Positions 26,233-34,856 of a DNA stretch of 64,000 bases are shown here, piece by piece. A model generated the notes under the pieces. It was not told the DNA's origin and searched no databases. It saw only the letters and a program-made list of their open reading frames with translations. The position numbers and the translations under genes are program-made. Position 1 is the first letter of the stretch. The number at the start of each line of letters is the position of its first letter. Source of the DNA: Flavobacterium denitrificans DSM 15936 (GTDB taxonomy: Bacteria > Bacteroidota > Bacteroidia > Flavobacteriales > Flavobacteriaceae). The stretch is from NCBI RefSeq assembly GCF_000425445.1, contig NZ_AUDL01000004.1, forward strand, positions 682,001-746,000. Reading direction: 5' to 3'.

Positions 26233-26628
26233 ATGGAAGCACAAATTAAACATTATGAAAACAAATTGGCTTTTGAAATGGATCCGTCCGATTTATTTGA
26301 AGCTTTAAATAATGGCGAAAAGATAATAGTAATCGATGCCCGAAGAGCTTTTGGTTACGATGAAGAACATATTCCGAATGCAATTAATATTCCGCATCGC
26401 GAAATGAATTTAGAAACGACACAACATTTAGACAAAGATGTTTTGTATGTTACATATTGCACCGGAATTGGTTGCAACGCATCAACAAAAGGAGCTTTGA
26501 ATATGACGAAATTAGGATTTAAAGTAAAAGAGCTAATTGGCGGATTAGAATGGTGGAAAATTGACGGTTACGCAACTGAAGGCACAAAAGGTGAAAAACA
26601 AGGTTTGAAAATCGAATGTGCGTGTTGA
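26233..26628 (+). CDS. Rhodanese-like domain protein
   Basis: A 131-residue single rhodanese domain. The predicted catalytic cysteine is Cys76 in YCTGIGCNAS, an atypical active loop with a second cysteine (Cys81). Substrate recognition motifs IDARRAFGYDEEHIPNAINIP are clear. It ends KIECAC. It is divergent from a LysR gene and closed by a terminator. It probably handles sulfane sulfur; the exact role is unknown. Confidence 0.88.
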   Translation: MEAQIKHYENKLAFEMDPSDLFEALNNGEKIIVIDARRAFGYDEEHIPNAINIPHREMNLETTQHLDKDVLYVTYCTGIGCNASTKGALNMTKLGFKVKELIGGLEWWKIDGYATEGTKGEKQGLKIECAC

Positions 26629-26692
26629 TTTAATGAGGGACAAAGCTACAAAGGTTCAAAGAAACAGAGGTTTCTCCTCATATCTAAAAAGC

Positions 26693-26722
26693 AAAAAGCA
26701 CTATGAAAATAGTGCTTTTTTT
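26693..26722. terminator. Bidirectional terminator
   Basis: AAAAAGCACTAT/ATAGTGCTTTTT with a GAAA loop between the convergent rhodanese and peptidase genes. Confidence 0.9.
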
Positions 26723-26754
26723 AACTTTTGGACCTTTATTTATTTTGAAACTCG

Positions 26755-29145
26755 TTACTGTGGTTGAACAATAGGTTTTATACTATCTTTTGCTACCGCT
26801 AGACTATCCGTAACTGGAGCAACAGGTACTTGCGGAACTGGCGCCACATATCTTTTTATTTTCTGCTGAACCAAAACCGCATCATTTAATACAAATGGCG
26901 TTGGCATCATCCAATCGCTTCTTGGTTTGACTTTCAACAACGGATTTGTCATCAAATCAAATGAACTTTCGATTAAATCCATATCAAAAATTGATGATTT
27001 ATTAATGTAAAATTCCATTTCTAGAGGTTCATTGCCTACAACATAATAGCATAATATTTTTGCACCTTCACGCTCAAGACGATTTGTTTTTTCGCCCGAA
27101 GTGGCAACACCATTTGCCTTAAAGTTGTAAAAAGTCATCTTTGGATTAGCAAAAATATCATAACGGTTTACTTTTCGGTTTGGTGTAATTCTGATTTTCA
27201 AATATCTTTTGTTTCCTATAACGCTGTCTCTTAAGAAAGATATGGTTGGTTTTGGAACATCAACAACTGGCGCGATTGCACTGTACGTAAATCCAGAATT
27301 GTATTTGCTGGCAAGTGGAAGACTGTTCAAACCAACAGCTTTTTGATTTTTTTCTCCTAAATATGATTTTGTCCATTCGTCTAAATTGATATCATAAGTG
27401 GTCCAAACCGCAGAATTGTTGTTTGCATTATAAACATAAAGCAAGCTGTTTGATTTTGCTTTTCCGTGTTCATATCCAGAATGATATCCTGCATAGATGA
27501 AAAATCCAATTGAAGCCGCGAAAAACAACATCGTCCAAATTCCTTTTTTGATAAATGCACCAAATATTGGAAGTAATAATCCAAAAAGCAAAACAGTTAG
27601 AACAGCACTTCCAAAAAGAATTTTCAACCCTAGACCAATTGGAAACATTACGATAAATGGTGCAATGATAACCAAAGCCGGAATAGAGAAAAGTAAATTT
27701 AATCCTAAACTGTTATGGCCTGTAAGAACATAAATTCCGAATAAAATCACGCCAAAATATACAGGAATAATCAAAAATCCTGCACCCACTAAACTATTAG
27801 CAATAAAGCCATTTATAATAATCCAAAGAAGCAACGCTGCTACAAAATGATTCATCGCTGATTTTGGCTCAGAAAAATGATGGTAAAATGCAAAACTAAT
27901 TGCAATACTCAGTGTAACAAATGCGCCTATGTAAGCGTGGCCGTTATACGTAAATCCGTTGAGCATATCCGAATATTGAGGATAAACTTCTAAAACAATT
28001 TTCCAGCCTAAAAACGTTACTAACCCTGCAATAATGATTGCTCCTAAAAGCGGCACAAAACCTTTGAAGATTTCTCTGAAGTTGACAGTGTGTTTTGCTT
28101 TTCCAATAAAAAGAAAAACAATTAGCAATCCTAAAGCAATGAGTGTCATAGGTGTTACCCATGAAAAAGGAAAACTGATAAATGAAAATGGAATATTGAA
28201 GTAAACATCATCTTCAGTTGAATCAGTGGCATTTAAATCAGCATTTGAGAAATACTTCAGCAAAGGCATCAAATACGAGCCTTGATGCGCAAGAGTAGTT
28301 TTGTTTAAATGCTGTACATCGTCTTGCTGTGTATGATAATTGTAATGTCCGTCGATGAAAGCAAAGTTGAAACCTTGAATTTTGCCTTGCTCTCTAAAAA
28401 CAGTCAAATCGGTATCATTAGGGAGCATTTTGTAAATGCTGTACATTAACGAATTTGAAACTGGATAAGCCGCTTTTGCATTTGCAAATTCTTTTACAAG
28501 CGCTTTGTTTCCTTGGTTGGTTTCCATCAACATATAACTTGGGCCAGACGAACCTCTTGCCTCAAAATTAAGGACTAAGCCAACATCTTTTGCCCACGGA
28601 TGTTTATTTACAAAAAGTGCTGCGCCGTTTAATCCTAATTCTTCAGCATCAGAAAAAAGAATTATAATGTCGTTTTTGTGTGGTTGTTTTGCGTATAAAA
28701 AAGCACGAACGCCTTCTAGAATGGTTGCTACTCCAGAAGCGTCATCACTAGCTCCTTTTGAAAAGGAATGCGGTGCACTGTCGTAGTGCGAAAGCAATAA
28801 AAGAGCTTTTGAGTTATTTGCCCCCTTTATGCGGGCCAAAATATTCTTTGATTTTACTAAAAGTCCTCTGTCGTTTAATGTGAATCCTTCTTGTATTGAA
28901 GTTTCTAATCCTATTCGGTTGAGTTCGAGTATTAAATAATTAGCAACAAGTTCATGATTAGTCGACCCTACATAATGCGGTTTTTGCGCAATAATTTCTA
29001 CCTGATTCAAGGCTCTTTCTGTCGAGAATTCTGCGAGCGCTTCTTCTTCCCGAGAAATATATTGTGGCATCATTGTGGCATAAATTATGCCCAAAATACC
29101 TAATACACAAAGAAATCCAAGAATTGAGGTGGGGTTTTTTTTCAT
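26755..29145 (-). CDS. Membrane-anchored M28 family zinc peptidase
   Basis: A 796-residue aminopeptidase-like protein. After one N-terminal helix, the M28 domain (about 45-310) has the metal residues in SHYDSAP, GASDDASG, SDAEELG, NFEARG and, later, YNYHTQQDD. From about 335 to 560 it has eight or nine transmembrane helices, then a periplasmic C-terminal domain of about 230 residues ending in a Pro/Val-rich tail. This layout matches vacuolar/Fxna-type M28 proteins of Bacteroidota. It is the last gene after the zinc-ribbon protein and GNAT-nitrilase. Confidence 0.9.
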   Translation of the reverse strand: MKKNPTSILGFLCVLGILGIIYATMMPQYISREEEALAEFSTERALNQVEIIAQKPHYVGSTNHELVANYLILELNRIGLETSIQEGFTLNDRGLLVKSKNILARIKGANNSKALLLLSHYDSAPHSFSKGASDDASGVATILEGVRAFLYAKQPHKNDIIILFSDAEELGLNGAALFVNKHPWAKDVGLVLNFEARGSSGPSYMLMETNQGNKALVKEFANAKAAYPVSNSLMYSIYKMLPNDTDLTVFREQGKIQGFNFAFIDGHYNYHTQQDDVQHLNKTTLAHQGSYLMPLLKYFSNADLNATDSTEDDVYFNIPFSFISFPFSWVTPMTLIALGLLIVFLFIGKAKHTVNFREIFKGFVPLLGAIIIAGLVTFLGWKIVLEVYPQYSDMLNGFTYNGHAYIGAFVTLSIAISFAFYHHFSEPKSAMNHFVAALLLWIIINGFIANSLVGAGFLIIPVYFGVILFGIYVLTGHNSLGLNLLFSIPALVIIAPFIVMFPIGLGLKILFGSAVLTVLLFGLLLPIFGAFIKKGIWTMLFFAASIGFFIYAGYHSGYEHGKAKSNSLLYVYNANNNSAVWTTYDINLDEWTKSYLGEKNQKAVGLNSLPLASKYNSGFTYSAIAPVVDVPKPTISFLRDSVIGNKRYLKIRITPNRKVNRYDIFANPKMTFYNFKANGVATSGEKTNRLEREGAKILCYYVVGNEPLEMEFYINKSSIFDMDLIESSFDLMTNPLLKVKPRSDWMMPTPFVLNDAVLVQQKIKRYVAPVPQVPVAPVTDSLAVAKDSIKPIVQPQ

Positions 29146-29155
29146 GATGAATTGT

Positions 29156-29503
29156 CTATATTTCTTTTTTAACTAGCATAAAATAATCATTGTCTAAGGA
29201 ACGATATCCTTGGTCATACAGGAAATAGTAGGTGTTCCCTGTTTTGGTCTGCAAGATATTGGTAAAGAAATCAAAATCAAAACCTTTATTTATCATTTTT
29301 TCCCTCGTTGCTTTCGATTTCCCTTCGGTATTTAATTCAGACAAAATACGGTAATTTTTGCGTAATTTATTGTTTACATTTCGCATAAAATTAGTGCTGT
29401 CTTTGTTTATTTTGTTATTGTAGGCATTTCGGCAACTGTCAGAACAGAATTTTTTGTCTTCTCTTCCAACAATTTTTTCAGAGCATTCGAGGCATGTTTT
29501 CAT
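29156..29503 (-). CDS. Small zinc-ribbon protein of unknown function
   Basis: A 115-residue protein with an N-terminal zinc ribbon (Cys4, Cys7, Cys20, Cys24; FCSDSCRNAYNN), followed by a basic helical part and a C-terminal alpha/beta part (NTYYFLYDQGYRSLDNDYF). The ribbon resembles DUF2116 zinc fingers. Its start overlaps the stop of the upstream GNAT-nitrilase gene by 4 bp (ATGA). The rest is unrecognised. Confidence 0.8.
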   Translation of the reverse strand: MKTCLECSEKIVGREDKKFCSDSCRNAYNNKINKDSTNFMRNVNNKLRKNYRILSELNTEGKSKATREKMINKGFDFDFFTNILQTKTGNTYYFLYDQGYRSLDNDYFMLVKKEI

Positions 29504-31029
29504 GAATTAAGTTTTTTTATTTCATATAAATCTGTTCTTCTGTCTTTTAATGTGTGGACGCTTCCGTGTTCGTGAAGCTCTTTTAATAAATTTAAATCGA
29601 CATCGACGATTAATGTCATTTCTGTATTTGGAGTCGCTTCGGCTTTGATCCCGTTGCTTGGAAAAGCAAAATCTGATGGTGTAAAAACCGATGCTTGTGC
29701 ATATTGAATGTCCATATTATTTACTTTCGGAAGGTTTCCAACGCAACCTGCAATAGCAACATAACATTCATTTTCAATGGCACGCGCTTGCGAACAATGT
29801 TTTACACGAGTATAGCCATTTTGTGTATCTGTTAAAAACGGAACAAAAAGAATATTCATTCCTTCATCGGCTAATAGTCTTGAAAGCTCTGGGAACTCCA
29901 CATCATAACAAATTAAAATTCCAATTTTTCCACAATCTGTATCAAAGGTTTTAAATTCTGAACCGCCTTTCATTCCCCAGTGCACAACTTCATTCGGGGT
30001 GATATGAATTTTGGTATACATTTCTGAAGTTCCGTCTCTTTTGCATAAAAAACCGACATTGTATAAATTACCGTTTTCCATAAATGGCATGCTTCCAGTA
30101 ATGATATTGATATTGTATGAAATCGAAAGTTCCTGGAAACGTTTTCTTACAGGTTCTGAATATCGGGCGAGTTCCCGAATGGCTTCAGCTTCTGATAAAT
30201 GATTATAATCGGCCATTAATGGCGCAATGAAAAGTTCTGGAAATAAAGCAAAATCACTTCCGTAACCCGAAACGACATCAATAAAAAATTCAGCTTGTTC
30301 AAAAAATTCTTCCAGATTATTCAGTTGGCGCATTTGCCATTGAATCAAACCAAGACGAATAACGCTTTTTTCAAGATTGATCAATTTTGGATTTTCTTCA
30401 TAATAAATATTGTTCCACTCCAGTAAAACAGCAAACTCTTTCGATTCTTCATCACCTTCCAAATAGTTTTTGATAATTCTTAAAACGTGAAAATCATTGC
30501 TTAACTGAAAGGAAAGAACAGGATCATACAATTCTTTGTGTTTTACCTTTTCGATATAATTTTTTGGAGTTAATTTTTTTGAATGTTGCGCGTAATTTGG
30601 AATTCGGCCGGCAAATACAATAGCTTTTAGATTCAATTGCTCGCAAAGTTCCTTGCGGGCATCATATAAACGACGCCCTAATCGAAGACCACGATAATTT
30701 GGATGAATGAAAACATCGATTCCGTACAAAATCTCGCCGTCGTAATCGTGTGTTGAAAAAGTGTATTCACCAAGAATCTGGCTGTAGTTGTGTTTTTTGT
30801 CCACGAGTTTTTCATCGACAATAATGGACAATGCTGATCCTACAACTTTGCCGTCAACTAAAATTACTAATTGTCCTTCTGGAAAAATTCCTAGCAATTT
30901 TTCAATCTCTTTAGATTCCCAATAGGAATTTGCCATTTCGGGATAGGATTGAATCATCGAATTTTTTAATTGTTTGTAGTCTTCGATTTCTAAATTGCGA
31001 AGCTCAACTTTATTGATTTTTGTCTGCAT
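29500..31029 (-). CDS. GNAT-carbon-nitrogen hydrolase fusion protein
   Basis: A 509-residue two-domain enzyme. Residues 1-215 are a GNAT acyltransferase (GLRLGRRLYDARKELCE CoA loop). Residues 225-505 are a nitrilase-family amidase with the Glu-Lys-Cys triad in FPELFIAPL, KIHITPNEV and ILICYDVEFPEL. This fusion is known in many bacteria as bifunctional GNAT/C-N hydrolase; substrate unknown. It begins a three-gene unit with the zinc-ribbon protein and M28 peptidase. Confidence 0.93.
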   Translation of the reverse strand: MQTKINKVELRNLEIEDYKQLKNSMIQSYPEMANSYWESKEIEKLLGIFPEGQLVILVDGKVVGSALSIIVDEKLVDKKHNYSQILGEYTFSTHDYDGEILYGIDVFIHPNYRGLRLGRRLYDARKELCEQLNLKAIVFAGRIPNYAQHSKKLTPKNYIEKVKHKELYDPVLSFQLSNDFHVLRIIKNYLEGDEESKEFAVLLEWNNIYYEENPKLINLEKSVIRLGLIQWQMRQLNNLEEFFEQAEFFIDVVSGYGSDFALFPELFIAPLMADYNHLSEAEAIRELARYSEPVRKRFQELSISYNINIITGSMPFMENGNLYNVGFLCKRDGTSEMYTKIHITPNEVVHWGMKGGSEFKTFDTDCGKIGILICYDVEFPELSRLLADEGMNILFVPFLTDTQNGYTRVKHCSQARAIENECYVAIAGCVGNLPKVNNMDIQYAQASVFTPSDFAFPSNGIKAEATPNTEMTLIVDVDLNLLKELHEHGSVHTLKDRRTDLYEIKKLNS

Positions 31030-31202
31030 ATCGTAGGATTTATCTCAAATATACGAAAATATTTCCATTTACAAACGCTTACAAACAGTTACAAGCGAAA
31101 GTAAATAGTTTGCAACCGAATAAATTTTGAAAGCCATTGCATCTTTGCATCGTTGAATTTGAGAAACAGATTCCGCTTTATTAAAACAAAAAAATATACG
31201 CC

Positions 31203-31535
31203 ATGAATGAAATGAAAAACAGAGTACAATTGATTGGGAATGTCGGAAATGAACCAGAAATTAAAACACTAGAAACCGGTAAAAAGCTTGCGCATTTGAC
31301 TATCGCAACAAATGATTATTACAAAAACGAGAAAGGCGAAAGAGTACAGCAGACCGAGTGGCATCGTGTGACTGCTTGGGGAAAAGTCGCCGAAATAATT
31401 GAGAAATATGTAGTGAAAGGAAAAGAGGTTGCCGTTGAAGGAAAATTAACCCATCGAACTTATGATGATAAAAACGGTGAAAAAAGATATGTTACAGAGG
31501 TTGTTGTAAATGATATTTTATTGCTCAGCAAATGA
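31203..31535 (+). CDS. ssb: Single-stranded DNA-binding protein, short form
   Basis: A 110-residue OB-fold SSB (RVQLIGNVGNEPEIK, TEWHRVTAWGK, VAVEGKLTHRTYDD). It ends right after the OB fold (NDILLLSK) and lacks the acidic C-terminal tip that recruits repair proteins in replicative SSBs. Flavobacteria usually carry a longer main SSB elsewhere, so this is probably an accessory paralog used in repair or uptake. It is divergent from the GNAT-nitrilase gene and closed by a terminator. Confidence 0.92.
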   Translation: MNEMKNRVQLIGNVGNEPEIKTLETGKKLAHLTIATNDYYKNEKGERVQQTEWHRVTAWGKVAEIIEKYVVKGKEVAVEGKLTHRTYDDKNGEKRYVTEVVVNDILLLSK

Positions 31536-31556
31536 TCTTTAGTTTTTGATATTCTA

Positions 31557-31599
31557 ACCCGACAGTCCCAAAGCCTCGGGATAAAACATGTCGGGTTTT
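31557..31599 (+). terminator. Intrinsic terminator of ssb
   Basis: ACCCGACA/TGTCGGGT outer stem with an inner TCCC/GGGA pairing, followed by TTTTA. Confidence 0.82.
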
Positions 31600-31609
31600 A
31601 TATTTAAAA

Positions 31610-32302
31610 TTACAAAACAGAAACTCCGTTTGCATCTGTGGTTAATACTTCACTCATATAATCAAAAAAAGGACGCATATTTTTAAAAGCATCTAAAGCC
31701 AATTCTAGAAAATGCGGACTTAAAACTTCTTCATCTGAAAATCGTTTTATAACCAGAAATTGTTTGAAACGAAGTAAATCAATAGCCGGATGATCTACGT
31801 CGAAACCTTTTGGTTTTGTTTTGAGTTGTTCGCCTTGCAAAGTTCCAAAGTTGCTCACAAAAGTTTTGGAATTCAATATTTTTTGAAAAGTCTCCGGATC
31901 AAGCGCAAATTCTGTTCTTATTCGTTTTAAATCTGCGGCATTTGGTCCCCAGAACCCACCTGCGAAAAAAGTATTTCCTTTTTCAAGATGAAAATAATAA
32001 CCGCCACGACGTGCAGCAGTTGCTCAAGTATAGCTTCCTCCCCAAAAAGTTTTGAAAGGTGTTTTGTCTTTTGAAAACCGAATGTCTCTGTATATGCGAT
32101 AAACACTTTTTTTGCCTGAAGCATTTTCTAAAACATCCGTTTTGGATAATTCTTTTAGCAAAGCGCCTGCAAAAGTTTCAATATGATTGAGTTCGATTAA
32201 ATATTGCGCTTTATTGGCTTCAAACCAAGGCTTGTTGTTGTTTTCTTTAAGTTGAACCAAAAAATCAAGACTTGATTTCGGAATTGTGACGTTGTTTTCC
32301 AT
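31610..32302 (-). pseudogene. DUF2461 family protein interrupted by one in-frame TGA
   Basis: The gene reads as a full DUF2461 protein of about 230 residues, but codon 93 is TGA (32024-32026, minus strand). The preceding residues end in TFWGGSYT and the frame continues directly with ATAARRGGYYFHLEKGN and the rest of the family sequence to its normal end. Arginine is expected at this position, so CGA to TGA is a single transition. No frameshift is present. The start is taken as the ATG at 32302 (MENNV), not the in-frame one at 32332. It may be a fresh pseudogene, a sequence error, or a site of read-through. Confidence 0.9.
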
Positions 32303-32342
32303 AGTTGAATTTAAAATCAAAAGAGGATGCAATTTAAAACTA

Positions 32343-32374
32343 AAAAACCCACCAGAGAAATCTGATGGGTTTTG
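32343..32374 (-). terminator. Terminator of the small Lys/Cys-rich gene
   Basis: AAAACCCA-CAGA/TCTG-TGGGTTTT stem with one mismatch and a GAAA loop, located directly after the minus-strand gene at 32384. Confidence 0.7.
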
Positions 32375-32383
32375 TTTATATCG

Positions 32384-32569
32384 TTAAGCCGTTTTTTTGA
32401 ATAAATCAAACATAGGACAGCGTGAGCAACGCTTCTTTTCGCTTTTTTTGTATTTTTCGCAACAAGAAGATTTACAGTTTTCAATCTTCTTAATTTTATC
32501 AAGGATAACAGCGTTTTTCTTTTTCTTTTTATCCTTTTTTTTGTCCTTGTCTTTTTCTTTCTTGCTCAA
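32384..32569 (-). CDS. Small Lys-rich protein with Cys cluster
   Basis: A 61-residue protein: residues 1-19 are almost only lysine and acidic residues, then a segment with Cys32, Cys36-Cys37, Cys48 and Cys51 (CSRC), a possible metal site, followed by PMFDLFKK. The cysteine pattern and its own terminator argue for a real gene, although the homopolymer-like N-terminus also makes the opposite strand look open. I recall similar small proteins in Flavobacteria but no function. Confidence 0.6.
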   Translation of the reverse strand: MSKKEKDKDKKKDKKKKKNAVILDKIKKIENCKSSCCEKYKKSEKKRCSRCPMFDLFKKTA

Positions 32570-32652
32570 AATTTCCCTCTGTATTATTAAAAACAGAGCA
32601 AATATAAACCAAAAAAGTTATTTTTAAGTATTCTAAATAAACTTTAACTTTT

Positions 32653-33171
32653 TTATTTTGGATTGATAGCGATAGAGCTCGTAACTGTTAATTGCTGAAT
32701 ATCACGATCGAACAAGTATAGTCCGCCTTTGTCATCGCCAATCAAGTTGATTTTATCTAGAATTGATTTTGCTGTTGCTTCTTCTTCGATTTGTTCAGAA
32801 ACATACCATTGTAAGAAATTATGTGTTGCATAATCTTTTTCTTCAAAGGTTATATGTACTAATTCGTTGATAGATTTCGAAACAAAAAGTTCATGGTTAT
32901 AAAGCTCCTCAAACATTTCCTTAAACGTAGAATAACTAGTTTTAGGTGCTTTTAGATCGGTAACGTGAGCGTGACCTCCGCGTTCGTTTACATACTTTAC
33001 CAATTTAAGCATGTGTGCACGCTCTTCATCTGACTGCGTATACATAAATTGAGCGATTCCCTCTAATCCATGTACTTCAGCCCAACAAGCCATAGAAAGA
33101 TACGTTTGCGAAGATTCTGCTTCTATGCGAATTTGCTTGTTTAAAGCTGTTTCAATATTTTTTGATAGCAT
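32653..33171 (-). CDS. ftnA: Ferritin (non-haem, bacterial FtnA type)
   Basis: Iron-storage protein of 172 residues, the normal length. The four-helix bundle contains the ferroxidase ligands in RIEAESSQTYLSMACWAEVHG, QSDEERAHMLKL and the EEKDYATHNFLQWYVSEQIEEEATAKSI segment. It forms 24-mer cages that oxidise and store iron. It is monocistronic with an AT-rich leader; no regulator box was identified. Confidence 0.95.
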   Translation of the reverse strand: MLSKNIETALNKQIRIEAESSQTYLSMACWAEVHGLEGIAQFMYTQSDEERAHMLKLVKYVNERGGHAHVTDLKAPKTSYSTFKEMFEELYNHELFVSKSINELVHITFEEKDYATHNFLQWYVSEQIEEEATAKSILDKINLIGDDKGGLYLFDRDIQQLTVTSSIAINPK

Positions 33172-33264
33172 AATGATGTCTTTTTTGTAAAATTAACAAA
33201 AATAATCCATTCCGTTTTTGGGAAAAAGCTAAAACATTAGAGATCTTGGTCAATTCCCAATAAA

Positions 33265-34701
33265 TTAATTTCTAGTTGGTGGCAGAGATTTTGAAAACAT
33301 GGCTTTGTTCATGATTGGATTTCCAGGATTTTGATCCATAAAACCATCTGTAAACTTACGCATAGTATAGCTTTTCGTGGCATTATCATAATAACCTAAA
33401 ATATAGAAATTTGGAACTTTAAGAATACTGACCAAAGAAACGTTTTTGCTCGTGCTCAAAAAATAGTTGAGATTATCAATTGCCAAAGGTTCTAAACGAT
33501 TGTTGTTTATAAATTCAGAATCAAAATTTAATGCAGCATCAAAAAATACCATTTTGCTGGCATTTTGAACATTATTAAAATCCATGTTATTGTAGCTTAT
33601 GCCAAAAGTTTGATAAGCCGCAAACCCGCCAAAAGTGATGTATGTATATTGCTTGCTTTTGAACGCAGAAAGTGCTGAATTTACGGTAGATATTTGTTTT
33701 AGAAATTTAGCTGTCGTTTTTAATTTCTGAGGCCTTTCGCCATTTACTTGTAAAAACATTGGCGAATTTTTAAAAGTGATAGTGTCGTTTTTGGAAACAG
33801 AAACATTTTTAAGGCTTTTTCCCGAATCAAAATCTTTTATGCTAAATAAAAATTGGTCAGCATTCGCACTGATTTGATATAATTTTTTTTCTAAATAAAA
33901 AGAATTTGTGGTCGATGAAGTTTGTGTTGCTGGCGTATCAAAGATTTTTTCAGTTACTTCATTGGTTTGAAAATTCAGATGAAATGCTTGAGTTTTTTTT
34001 GTATTGTAATCAAATGTGAGCACAATTCCATCATCTTGTACATACATTTTGCTTTTGTTTTCGCTTTTGTCTAAAGAAGAAAAATCGTCAGATTCAATTT
34101 TTTCGATAGGATAGTGGTATTGCACCAATGCGCTAAAAGAAACGCCTTGTCCTTTTTCATTTTTAAAAGAAAAGGGTGCGAAATTGAACATTTTTATTTC
34201 GCATTTGTCATTTCGGAATTCAAACACAAGCAAATGCTCTTGGTCTTTTTCCTTTGAAACAACATAAAAAGCATTGTTTTTTTGAAAAGAAGTTATTGTA
34301 CTTCCGGTATTTGGAGGAAAATCAAAACTCAAGGCATTTGATGTTTTGGTTTCCAGATTGTATTTTATAATTCGGATATTTTTGTGGTTTTCTGAACCCC
34401 AATATAGTGTAGGATTTCCATCATCGCCAAAACTGTAACCTATTAAAACTCTCTTTTGTTCACTTCGAATAGTATCTCTGAATTGATTTGCAAGAAAGAG
34501 TGATTTGTTATATTTTAAAATATTGATGGTTTTGTTGTCAGAAGCAAAGACAAAAACCTCATTAGTTTTGACATTTTCAGCATTTATAAGCTGGCCGTTT
34601 TCTGTAGGTTTATTCAAATTCAGAACAGCAGAATTTAATATAGTCTGACTTAACAATATTGATTGCGAAAACAAAAGGCAGAAAAGCAGTAATTTTTTCA
34701 T
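33265..34701 (-). CDS. Secreted protein, paralog of the 36091 gene
   Basis: I do not recognise the family. The 478-residue protein has a signal peptide (MKKLLLFCLLFSQSILLSQ) and then many beta-strand-like repeats with motifs such as TNEVFVFASDNKTINILKYN and IGYSFGDDGNPTLYWGS, suggesting a beta-propeller-like fold. It shares these motifs and overall length with the protein at 36091-37506, on the far side of an OmpA gene. It ends with SKSLPPTRN. Probably periplasmic or cell-surface. Confidence 0.8.
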   Translation of the reverse strand: MKKLLLFCLLFSQSILLSQTILNSAVLNLNKPTENGQLINAENVKTNEVFVFASDNKTINILKYNKSLFLANQFRDTIRSEQKRVLIGYSFGDDGNPTLYWGSENHKNIRIIKYNLETKTSNALSFDFPPNTGSTITSFQKNNAFYVVSKEKDQEHLLVFEFRNDKCEIKMFNFAPFSFKNEKGQGVSFSALVQYHYPIEKIESDDFSSLDKSENKSKMYVQDDGIVLTFDYNTKKTQAFHLNFQTNEVTEKIFDTPATQTSSTTNSFYLEKKLYQISANADQFLFSIKDFDSGKSLKNVSVSKNDTITFKNSPMFLQVNGERPQKLKTTAKFLKQISTVNSALSAFKSKQYTYITFGGFAAYQTFGISYNNMDFNNVQNASKMVFFDAALNFDSEFINNNRLEPLAIDNLNYFLSTSKNVSLVSILKVPNFYILGYYDNATKSYTMRKFTDGFMDQNPGNPIMNKAMFSKSLPPTRN

Positions 34702-34802
34702 TAGGATTTGGTGGGATATATTTTCAAAATTAATGAAATAAAATGATTTTTTCGCAAGCGAAAAATTAAAGATAGATAAGACAATTTTCTTTTTTTAAAC
34801 AT

Positions 34803-34836
34803 AAAAAAAGCCTCAAAGAAATTTCTTTAAGGCTTT
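34803..34836 (-). terminator. Terminator of the OmpA gene
   Basis: AAAGCCT/AGGCTTT outer stem and AAAGAAA/TTTCTTT inner stem; the minus strand ends in a T-run. Confidence 0.85.
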
Positions 34837-34856
34837 AATTCCTGAAATAAAAAAGA

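Noticed and set aside
32397-32627. Plus-strand 76-codon frame opposite the Lys-rich protein
   Set aside because: It is Phe/Leu/Ser-rich because it is the complement of poly-lysine codons; the other strand has the Cys pattern and a terminator.
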